Source of the DNA: Collinsella sp.
GTDB lineage: Bacteria > Actinomycetota > Coriobacteriia > Coriobacteriales > Coriobacteriaceae
Direction of reading: 5' to 3'
DNA: 64,000 bases
NCBI GenBank assembly: GCA_019414025.1
Contig: DXMU01000052.1
Location: 6,996-70,995 of the forward strand
The translations under genes and the position numbers were made by a program. The notes beneath the pieces are model-generated. The model saw nothing but the letters and a program-made list of their open reading frames with translations. It did not search any database and was not told the DNA's origin. Numbering within the stretch: the stretch's first letter is position 1; every line of letters begins with the position of its first letter. Positions 54,278-61,127 of the stretch are shown here, piece after piece.

Positions 54278-54498
54278 GCAATCACGTTTTGCGACGTGTT
54301 GCCATCGCTCCTATTCGCATATATCAACAGGTTATTTCGCCCTTATTACCTGACGCTTGCATTTATTACCCAACGTGCTCGCAATACGCCATCCAGGCGA
54401 TTGAGAAGCACGGTGTTTTGAGAGGCTGCTGGCTTGCCGTGAGGCGCATCGCTCGCTGCAATCCCCTGCACGTCGGCGGTTATGACCCTGTGCCCTAG
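54274..54498 (+). CDS. yidD: Membrane protein insertion efficiency factor YidD
   Basis: A 74-residue protein with the family signature IYQQVISPLLPDACIYYPTC, then SQYAIQAIEKHGVLRGCWLA and RRIARCNPLHVGGYDPVP. The conserved Cys residues are present. It is coupled to rnpA and precedes yidC by 29 bases, and is thought to assist YidC-dependent insertion. Confidence 0.96.
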   Translation: MSNHVLRRVAIAPIRIYQQVISPLLPDACIYYPTCSQYAIQAIEKHGVLRGCWLAVRRIARCNPLHVGGYDPVP

Positions 54499-54527
54499 CG
54501 GGCACTCGCTATCGGAGGAAAACTTAC

Positions 54528-55298
54528 ATGTGGGATTGGATCGTTAACATCCTTTTCGAGCTGCTCAAGCTCATCCAGACCTTTGCGGTCGACTGGGGCC
54601 TGTCCATCATCATCCTGGTGGTCATCATCCGTCTGCTGCTGACGCCGCTTATGCTCAAGTCGACCAAGTCGACGGCTCGCATGCAGGTGCTGCAGCCCAA
54701 GATGCTCGAGATCCAGGAGCGTTACGCCGACGATCCCCAGCGTCAGGCCGAGGAGATGCAGAAGTTCTACAGCGAGAACAAGTTCAACCCCATGGCTGGT
54801 TGTCTGCCGCTTCTGATTCAGATGCCTATCCTGTTTGCCCTGTTTACGCTGCTTCGTAACCTGCCGCAGTACTTTAACGACGGCACGTTCTCGTTCTTCA
54901 ACATCCTGCCCGACCTGACCACCACGCCGAGCGCTTCCTTTGCCGATGGCTTTATGGTTGCGCTGCCTGCGCTGGTTTGCCTGATTCTGTTTGCTGTCTT
55001 GACCCTGATTCCGCAGCTGTATATGTCTCGCAATCAGACTGGTCAGCAGGCCCAGAGCATGCGCATGATGGCCGTCGTCATGACCGTCATGATGCTTTGG
55101 ATGGGATGGAGCCTGCCCGTCGGCGTTCTGCTGTACTACGATGTGTCCTCTGCCTGGCAGGTTATCCAGCAGATCTTCGTGACGCAGAAGGTTATCGACA
55201 AGGCTAAGGCCGATGAGGAGGAGCGTCTTAAGAACGCCCCGCTGCAGGTCGAGGTCACTCGTCGCGAGAAGAAACCGCGCCCGCACAAGAAGAAGTAG
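54528..55298 (+). CDS. yidC: Membrane protein insertase YidC/Oxa1
   Basis: A 256-residue inner-membrane insertase. The first helix region LSIIILVVIIRLLLTPLML contains the conserved groove Arg. QPKMLEIQERYADDPQRQAE is the cytoplasmic coiled coil, CLPLLIQMPILFALFTLLRN and two further helices follow, and the C-terminus is strongly basic (RREKKPRPHKKK) for ribosome contact. No lipobox-type N-terminus is visible, so it resembles the short single-YidC form. GGAGGAAA precedes the ATG. Confidence 0.96.
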   Translation: MWDWIVNILFELLKLIQTFAVDWGLSIIILVVIIRLLLTPLMLKSTKSTARMQVLQPKMLEIQERYADDPQRQAEEMQKFYSENKFNPMAGCLPLLIQMPILFALFTLLRNLPQYFNDGTFSFFNILPDLTTTPSASFADGFMVALPALVCLILFAVLTLIPQLYMSRNQTGQQAQSMRMMAVVMTVMMLWMGWSLPVGVLLYYDVSSAWQVIQQIFVTQKVIDKAKADEEERLKNAPLQVEVTRREKKPRPHKKK

Positions 55299-55343
55299 TC
55301 GGGATATCAATCTTATTTAGGTACCTAACTTTTGGAGTACGTT

Positions 55344-55913
55344 ATGTCTGAAGAGATCATCGAGGATATGCTTGAGGAGGTTGCCCCGCAGATTGCGGGC
55401 GATTATCCCGAGATTGCACAGCGCTACAAGGCCGGTGAAGAGCTGACCGATGAGGAGCTCGACACCATCGCCGATGTTGCGATTTCCATTCTGCGTTCCA
55501 TCCTTTCGCACTTCGATGCCGCCAACTCTCCTATTGATGAGTACGAGGGTGACGAGGGCGAGCTGATTTTGGATGTTACCGCTCCTGATCTTGCTGTTCT
55601 CATTGGCCGTCATGGTCGTACCCTTGATGCCCTTCAGGTTATGTTCTCTTTGCTGGTGAGCCGCAAGCTTGGCTTTAGGTATCCGGTTGTAGTGGACGTC
55701 GAGGGATACAAGAGCCGCCGACAGGACAAGGTTGCCTCCATGGCTCAGTCTGCTGCCGAGCGTGCCATCCGCACTCATAAGAGTGTTTCGCTTCCGCCCA
55801 TGAATGCCTACGAGCGCCGACTGGTTCACATTGCACTTCGTGGCAATGATGCCGTCGATACTCATTCTGAGGGTTCTGACCCCGATCGCCATGTGGTGAT
55901 TGTTGCTCGATAA
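55344..55913 (+). CDS. jag: RNA-binding protein KhpB/Jag (KH and R3H domains)
   Basis: A 189-residue protein. The acidic N-terminal region (1-65) is not the usual Jag-N fold. The KH domain shows DVTAPDLAVLIGRHGRTLDA (GxxG as GRHG), and the R3H domain shows SAAERAIRTHKSVSLPPMNA then YERRLVHIALRGNDAVDTHS (R...H). It binds RNA and in other Gram-positives affects cell division. It follows yidC by 45 bases, in a spacer containing the palindrome TTAGGTACCTAA. A strong terminator closes the rpmH-jag series. Confidence 0.93.
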   Translation: MSEEIIEDMLEEVAPQIAGDYPEIAQRYKAGEELTDEELDTIADVAISILRSILSHFDAANSPIDEYEGDEGELILDVTAPDLAVLIGRHGRTLDALQVMFSLLVSRKLGFRYPVVVDVEGYKSRRQDKVASMAQSAAERAIRTHKSVSLPPMNAYERRLVHIALRGNDAVDTHSEGSDPDRHVVIVAR

Positions 55914-55931
55914 TCTACTCGAGCTTATGCT

Positions 55932-55965
55932 AAGGGGACGTGGTTTCCACGTCCCCTTTTTTTTG
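55932..55965 (+). terminator. Terminator after jag
   Basis: A perfect 12-bp stem AAGGGGACGTGG / CCACGTCCCCTT with loop TTT and eight T. Confidence 0.93.
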
Positions 55966-56010
55966 TCAAAAGTTCTCGATACACTGATTTTTGTCAGAAA
56001 GGAGCTTTCG

Positions 56011-56748
56011 TTGTTAGTACTTACTGAGCAGCAAGCTGACGAGATGTTGAGTCGCCTAACTTCCTATTGCAAAGAGTATTCCTCGAGCGTAACTGATGTT
56101 GAACTGAGGAAATGTATCAAGCATTTGGATTTGGTTTTGGAAACAAATAAGACAACCAATCTCACCCGTATTCTCAACGTAGAAGATGCTGCAGTACTTC
56201 ATATCCTCGACTCACTTGTTTTACTCCCCTATATCAATAAGGCTCCTGAGGGAGCTTTGCTCGATATGGGTACAGGTGCGGGCTTCCCTGGTATTCCGTT
56301 AACCATAGCCACACATCGTAAAGCTACTTATATTGACTCTGTTGGCAAGAAGGTTGATGCTGTCAATTCCTTTGTCCATGCTCTTGGATTGAAACATGCT
56401 CATGCGGTCCATGATCGTCTTGAAGAATATGCTCGAAACCATAAGAAGCAGTTCTCTGTTGTAACCGCCCGCGCACTGGCCCCTCTACCGATTCTTGTTG
56501 AGTATGCGGCTCCGTTCCTCAAAGATGGAGGGCTATTTGTTATCACCAAGGGCAATCCTTCGGATGAGGAGCTTGCTTCCGGCATGTCAGCAGCTAAGAT
56601 TTGCGGCTTTACTTTGTTTCTGAATGACGCAATCGATTTGCCTGAGGGCTTGGGCCACAGGGAGTTCATTGTTCTTAAGAAGAGCCATCCAGCATCTGTC
56701 TCATTGCCTCGTGCAAATGGCATGGCAAAGAAGAATCCGCTTGCCTAG
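56011..56748 (+). CDS. rsmG: 16S rRNA (guanine(527)-N7)-methyltransferase
   Basis: A 245-residue SAM-dependent methyltransferase acting on 16S rRNA; loss gives low-level streptomycin resistance in other bacteria. Motif I is LLDMGTGAGFPGIPLTIAT. VTARALAPLPILVEYAAPFL and KGNPSDEELA follow. The start is a TTG at 56011, six bases after AAAGGAG. The frame is open upstream through the jag terminator, which cannot be coding. GC content is clearly lower than in most of the window. Confidence 0.93.
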   Translation: MLVLTEQQADEMLSRLTSYCKEYSSSVTDVELRKCIKHLDLVLETNKTTNLTRILNVEDAAVLHILDSLVLLPYINKAPEGALLDMGTGAGFPGIPLTIATHRKATYIDSVGKKVDAVNSFVHALGLKHAHAVHDRLEEYARNHKKQFSVVTARALAPLPILVEYAAPFLKDGGLFVITKGNPSDEELASGMSAAKICGFTLFLNDAIDLPEGLGHREFIVLKKSHPASVSLPRANGMAKKNPLA

Positions 56749-56749
56749 A

Positions 56750-56843
56750 TGTTTCACGTGAAACATAATGGATACTAACAACTTGCAGTGTTTCACGTGA
56801 AACATGGCGGTTGATATCGAATCGGAATGTTTCACGTGAAACA
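56750..56843. promoter_or_regulatory. Cluster of three perfect parS sites
   Basis: TGTTTCACGTGAAACA occurs exactly at 56750-56765, 56789-56804 and 56828-56843, spaced 39 bases apart start to start, in the 134-base gap between rsmG and parA. This is the classic ParB loading sequence for chromosome segregation. Confidence 0.97.
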
Positions 56844-56882
56844 TCCTCCGTTTGACAGCTTTAATACACACCAGGAGGGACC

Positions 56883-57683
56883 GTGGGATTTCGCGACGTT
56901 AAGCGTTCTAAGAGCGCAAAAGACACGCGTATCATTGCAATCATCAATCAAAAAGGCGGTGTCGGTAAGTCGACGACGGCTGTAAACCTTGCAGCAGCAC
57001 TGGGTGAGCAGGGTCGTAAGACACTGATTGTCGATTTTGATCCGCAGGGAAACAGCACCAGTGGATTCGGAATTGAAAAAGAAGACCTTGATCGCTGCAT
57101 CTATGATGCATTGTTGAATGATGTGCCGGCAGAATCACTTGTTCTTGATACAAATTGCAAAAAGGTATTCGTAATTCCGGCTACCATTCAGCTTGCAGGC
57201 GCGGAAATTGAGCTCGTAAGCGCAATTGCTCGTGAAACCCGCCTCAAAGATTTGCTTGAGCCAATTCAGGACGAGTTCGATTTTATTTTCATTGACTGTC
57301 CTCCTTCGCTCGGCTTGCTTACAATCAACGCCTTGACTGCAGCGGACAGTGTTTTGATTCCGATCCAGTGCGAGTATTATGCACTCGAGGGTGTTACGAA
57401 GCTGCTTGAGTCAATGAAGATGGTCAAATCACGTCTGAACAAGGGCTTAGACACCTATGGCGTGCTTATGACCATGTATGACTCGCGTACTTCTCTGTCG
57501 AATCAGGTTGTTGAGGAGGTTCAATCGTACTTTGGTGATAAGGCGTTTAAGACGTTGATTCCCCGTACAGTTAAAATCTCCGAAGCTCCGTCTTTTGGAG
57601 AACCGGTAATTACCTATGCACCTCAAAATAAGGGTGCAAAAGCGTATATGAACCTTGCAAAAGAGGTGATCAAGCGTGCCTAG
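56883..57683 (+). CDS. parA: Chromosome partitioning ATPase ParA
   Basis: A 266-residue ParA/Soj ATPase that drives origin segregation with ParB. The deviant Walker A is IIAIINQKGGVGKSTTAVNL, the second ATPase motif is TLIVDFDPQGNSTSGFGI and Walker B is FDFIFIDCPPSLGLLTINAL. The start is GTG at 56883 after CAGGAGGGACC. A ~15-residue basic N-terminus precedes the first strand. It overlaps parB and is preceded by three parS sites. Confidence 0.97.
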   Translation: MGFRDVKRSKSAKDTRIIAIINQKGGVGKSTTAVNLAAALGEQGRKTLIVDFDPQGNSTSGFGIEKEDLDRCIYDALLNDVPAESLVLDTNCKKVFVIPATIQLAGAEIELVSAIARETRLKDLLEPIQDEFDFIFIDCPPSLGLLTINALTAADSVLIPIQCEYYALEGVTKLLESMKMVKSRLNKGLDTYGVLMTMYDSRTSLSNQVVEEVQSYFGDKAFKTLIPRTVKISEAPSFGEPVITYAPQNKGAKAYMNLAKEVIKRA

Positions 57684-58581
57684 TGCAAAGAAACGTGGCG
57701 GATTAGGACGTGGTCTCAATGCTTTGGTCTCAGAGGCCGAATATGAGACCGGTGGTTCGGCTGCATCTGCTTCAAATGCCGCATCTGAAACAAAACTCCC
57801 TATTGAGGATATCGTTCCCAACCCTAATCAGCCGCGAATTCACTTTAACGAAACTGAACTTCGCGAGTTGAGTGAGTCAATCCAAGAGCATGGTGTTTTG
57901 CAGCCGCTTTTGGTTCGCAAGCACGGAAACGGCTATGAGATCATTGCTGGTGAACGTCGTTACCAAGCGTCAAAGCTTGCTGGTCTTGAGGAACTGCCTG
58001 TCATCATTAAAGATGTTAATGATGAAGAGATGCTGGCCCTTGCACTTATCGAAAACCTTCAGCGTTCTGATCTGAATCCCGTTGAAGAAGCTAAGGGGTA
58101 TCGCCAGCTCATCGATGCTAGCGGTATGACCCAGGAGGCATTGTCGAAGGCCGTAAGCAAGTCACGCTCTGCAATTACAAACTCGCTGCGCCTTCTCGAT
58201 CTCCCCGAAGTAGTTCAGCAGATGATTTTTGAGGGTAAACTTACTGCTGGTCACGCACGTGCGATTCTTGCAGTTCCCTATGAGGATGCTCGAATTCGAC
58301 TTGCAGAGAAGGTTGTTGCGGAGGGCCTTTCCGTAAGAGCGACAGAAAATCTTGCTCCATTGTTTTCTGCCGGAGAGACACCTAAGACGCCGCGGCCTGC
58401 AACGCCTCAGTCTTTTAAAAAGGCTGCGCGTGTACTCCGTCAGGTATTTAATACCAACGTGCGTGTGAAGAGCTCGCGTGGAAAGAATAAGATTGAGATT
58501 GAGTTTAAAGACGAGGAGGAGCTCTCTCGTATTCTTGCTGAAATGATTCAGTTTGATCAAGGAGTCCAAGATGAGGAATAA
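57676..58581 (+). CDS. parB: Chromosome partitioning protein ParB
   Basis: The 301-residue CTPase DNA-binding clamp. It begins MPSAKKRGGLGRGLNALVSE. VPNPNQPRIHFNETELREL and YEIIAGERRYQASKLAGLEE form the CTP-binding ParB/Srx domain. IENLQRSDLNPVEEAKGYRQ and the helix-turn-helix SKAVSKSRSAITNSLRLLDL recognise parS. The C-terminal dimerisation domain is present. It starts at GTG 57676, overlapping parA by eight bases, with AAAGAGG upstream. Confidence 0.97.
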   Translation: MPSAKKRGGLGRGLNALVSEAEYETGGSAASASNAASETKLPIEDIVPNPNQPRIHFNETELRELSESIQEHGVLQPLLVRKHGNGYEIIAGERRYQASKLAGLEELPVIIKDVNDEEMLALALIENLQRSDLNPVEEAKGYRQLIDASGMTQEALSKAVSKSRSAITNSLRLLDLPEVVQQMIFEGKLTAGHARAILAVPYEDARIRLAEKVVAEGLSVRATENLAPLFSAGETPKTPRPATPQSFKKAARVLRQVFNTNVRVKSSRGKNKIEIEFKDEEELSRILAEMIQFDQGVQDEE

Positions 58582-58825
58582 GGTTTTTACTGCGATTGCA
58601 TTGGTGACGACTGTCGCGGCTGGTGCCTTTGCTGGCTATAAGATCGCGACAGACGATGAGCTTCGAGGTCGTTTGCTTCGTGGCGCGCAAGATATCGTTG
58701 ATACATCCAAGAAGAAAATGGATGTTATGACAGAAGATGTTGCCATGCGTACTGCTCAGGTAACGAAGAATCCCAAGATTAATCAAGGTTGGGTTAGCAA
58801 CCAATGGGAAAATGTAGGCTATTAG
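58571..58825 (+). CDS. Small single-pass membrane protein in the parAB operon
   Basis: An 84-residue protein, MRNKVFTAIALVTTVAAGAF..., with one N-terminal hydrophobic segment (about 5-23) and a charged, mostly helical remainder containing LLRGAQDIVDTSKKKMDVMT and ending WENVGY. It resembles the YtxH-like envelope proteins in layout, but I cannot assign it firmly. The ATG overlaps the parB stop by 11 bases, so it is translated with parB. It is followed by the palindrome TTAGGTACCTAA and a terminator. Confidence 0.75.
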   Translation: MRNKVFTAIALVTTVAAGAFAGYKIATDDELRGRLLRGAQDIVDTSKKKMDVMTEDVAMRTAQVTKNPKINQGWVSNQWENVGY

Positions 58826-58852
58826 GTACCTAACAATTACTCAGCATATTCT

Positions 58853-58896
58853 AAGGGGCCCTTGTCTGATTCATGAGACAAGGGCCCCTTATTTTG
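58853..58896 (+). terminator. Terminator of the parAB operon
   Basis: A perfect 15-bp stem AAGGGGCCCTTGTCT / AGACAAGGGCCCCTT, then ATTTTGG. Confidence 0.92.
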
Positions 58897-58949
58897 GCCG
58901 TAAAAATGGGACAGGAAGCAACTGATTCAAAATTGAGGTCAATAAATGA

Positions 58950-58986
58950 AACGGCCCCGGTTGCATATCCTGCAACCGGGGCCGTT
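58950..58986 (-). terminator. Terminator of rlmN
   Basis: A perfect 16-bp stem AACGGCCCCGGTTGCA / TGCAACCGGGGCCGTT, then TTCATTTATTG on the minus strand. Confidence 0.85.
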
Positions 58987-58989
58987 CGA

Positions 58990-59005
58990 TGTTTCACATG
59001 AAACG
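58990..59005. promoter_or_regulatory. parS-like site (14 of 16)
   Basis: TGTTTCACATGAAACG differs from the perfect parS sequence at two positions. It lies between rlmN and its terminator, about 2.1 kb from the parS cluster. Confidence 0.6.
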
Positions 59006-59023
59006 TTTTGGAGTGCGACTCCC

Positions 59024-60076
59024 CTATGCGTTCTTCTGAACTTTGAAGCGCTGTTTCAGCTGTCCGCAAGCGGCGTCAATATCGTTACCACGGGAGTTAC
59101 GAATCGTGGTCTCGATGCCACGGGACTCAAGACGACGCTGAAGATCCTCAACCTTATGAATCGGCGACGGCTTGAGCGGGCTGCCCTCGATGTCGTTAAG
59201 TTGAATCAGGTTAACGTGGCACAGCGTTCCCTCGCAGAAGTCGCAGAGTGCCTGCATCTCGGGATTCGTGTCGTTGACGCCTTCGATCATGGCATACTCA
59301 TAGGTCGGGCGGCGGCCAGTCTTCTCGGTGTAGAGCTGAAGCGCTTCGTGAAGGCGAAGCAGCGTGTACTTCTTAACACCGGGCATGAGCTTATTGCGCG
59401 TCGACTGGATGGCGGAATGCAGGGAAACGGCAAGAGTGAACTGCTCGGGGATATCGGCAAATTTGCGAATACCGGGAATAACGCCGCTGGTAGAGACGGT
59501 GAGGTGACGAGCGCCGATACCGATGCCATCGGGGTCGTTGAGGATACGCAGTGCCTTGAGAACCTCGTCGTAGTTGGCAAACGGCTCGCCCTGGCCCATG
59601 AAGACAACGCTCGTGGCACGCTCGCCAAAATCGTTGGATACATGAAGTACCTGGTCGACGATCTCTTGAGCGGTCAGAGAGCGCTTGAGGCCGTTGAGAC
59701 CGGTAGCGCAAAAGGCGCAGCCCATGCCACAGCCTGCCTGGGTGGAAACGCAGACGGAAAGCTTGTTACGACGGGGCATACCGACGGTCTCGATGGAAAT
59801 GCCGTCGTGGTACTCGAGCAGATACTTGCGAGAACCATCTTTAGAAACCTGCTTGGTGAGTTCAGTCGGCGTGTCAAAGGCAAAAGCCTCTTTAAGCTGC
59901 TCGCGGAAAGCCTTGGGAAGGTTGGTCATATCGTCAAACGAACAAACGTTCTTCTCAAAGAGCCATTCGATGAGCTGCTTTGCGCGGAAGGCGGGCTGGC
60001 CAAGTTCGGCCACAAGCTCGCGAATATCGTTTTGGCTCAAGTCGCGAATGTCCTGAGATTTAGTCCTGGGATTCAT
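59024..60076 (-). CDS. rlmN: Dual-specificity RNA methyltransferase RlmN
   Basis: A radical-SAM enzyme of 350 residues that methylates C2 of A2503 in 23S rRNA and A37 in some tRNAs. The cluster motif is CGMGCAFCATG (CxxxCxxC). STQAGCGMG, VVFMGQGEPFANYDEVLKAL and the resolving Cys near IRNSRGNDIDAACGQL are in place. It lies on the minus strand among plus-strand genes, with its own terminator. A parS-like site overlaps its 3' region. Confidence 0.96.
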   Translation of the reverse strand: MNPRTKSQDIRDLSQNDIRELVAELGQPAFRAKQLIEWLFEKNVCSFDDMTNLPKAFREQLKEAFAFDTPTELTKQVSKDGSRKYLLEYHDGISIETVGMPRRNKLSVCVSTQAGCGMGCAFCATGLNGLKRSLTAQEIVDQVLHVSNDFGERATSVVFMGQGEPFANYDEVLKALRILNDPDGIGIGARHLTVSTSGVIPGIRKFADIPEQFTLAVSLHSAIQSTRNKLMPGVKKYTLLRLHEALQLYTEKTGRRPTYEYAMIEGVNDTNPEMQALCDFCEGTLCHVNLIQLNDIEGSPLKPSPIHKVEDLQRRLESRGIETTIRNSRGNDIDAACGQLKQRFKVQKNA

Positions 60077-60161
60077 GGAAGCCTTTCGATTTTGGGGAAA
60101 CGTAGAGGGTATCGCTACAATATGGTATCAGCTGCAGAAATTATAGAGGAGGAGTCTGCCC

Positions 60162-61127
60162 ATGCCGGGTAAAAGCCTAGAGAACATGCACGTAGCGGTC
60201 TTGGCGGGCGGTCATTCCGCTGAGCGCGAGATTTCGCTCAATTCGGGAAAGAACGTCGTGGCGGCCTTGAAGGAGGCCGGCTACACTTCGGTGGAGCTGC
60301 TCGACACGGCTGCCGATGATTTTATGGTAACCATGGCGACCGGTGGTTTCGACGTGGCGTTTATCGCCATGCACGGCGCCGGCGGTGAGGATGGTGCCAT
60401 GCAGGGTGCCATGGAGACCTTGGGTATCCCCTACACGGCCTCGGGCGTGCTCGCAAGCGCCTGCGGTGCCGACAAGGAGGTCTCGAAGCTCCTGTACGCC
60501 AAGGCGGGCATTCCCATTGCCCCCGGCCTCGCGCTCGAGGTGGGCGATGAAGTCGATATCGATCATATCGTCGAGGTTTGTGGCGAGCGCTGCTTTGTGA
60601 AGCCGGCTGTAAACGGTTCCAGCTATGGCATTTCCCTGGTCCATGAGCCCTCCGAGCTGCCCGCGGCAATCGCCAAGGCGTTTGAGTTTGGCGACAAAGT
60701 GCTGGTCGAGAAGTGTATCGAGGGTACCGAGATCACCGTCGGCGTATACGGCGAGGATGACGTGCGCGCCCTGCCGATTGTCGAGATCCGTAAGCCCGAG
60801 GACTGCGAGTTCTACGATCTGGACGTGAAGTATGTCGACCCTACGGACATCCATCGCATTCCGGCGCAGATTTCGCCCGAGAACTACGCTCGTGCCCAGG
60901 AGCTTGCCTGTGCTGCCCATAAGGCACTCGGCTGCCTGGGTATCTCGCGCAGCGATTTTATCGTGAGCGAGGACGGCCCCGTTATCCTCGAGACCAACAC
61001 GATTCCCGGCATGACCGATACGTCGCTGTATCCGGATGAGATTCGCCACACCGATGACATGACGTTCCCGCAGGTCTGTGACAGCCTGATTCGCATGGGA
61101 CTTCGTCGAGCGGGCGTTGCATGCTAA
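60162..61127 (+). CDS. ddl: D-alanine--D-alanine ligase
   Basis: Makes D-Ala-D-Ala for peptidoglycan. The 321-residue ATP-grasp protein has VAVLAGGHSAEREISLNSGK, FIAMHGAGGEDGAMQGAMET, CFVKPAVNGSSYGISLV, and metal-binding VILETNTIPGMTDTSLYPDE. The active-site loop KYVDPTDIHRIPAQI lacks the usual KYxxG tyrosine-glycine spacing, as expected for divergent actinobacterial Ddl. It uses GAGGAG before the ATG and overlaps the following dinG-like gene by seven bases. Confidence 0.94.
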   Translation: MPGKSLENMHVAVLAGGHSAEREISLNSGKNVVAALKEAGYTSVELLDTAADDFMVTMATGGFDVAFIAMHGAGGEDGAMQGAMETLGIPYTASGVLASACGADKEVSKLLYAKAGIPIAPGLALEVGDEVDIDHIVEVCGERCFVKPAVNGSSYGISLVHEPSELPAAIAKAFEFGDKVLVEKCIEGTEITVGVYGEDDVRALPIVEIRKPEDCEFYDLDVKYVDPTDIHRIPAQISPENYARAQELACAAHKALGCLGISRSDFIVSEDGPVILETNTIPGMTDTSLYPDEIRHTDDMTFPQVCDSLIRMGLRRAGVAC

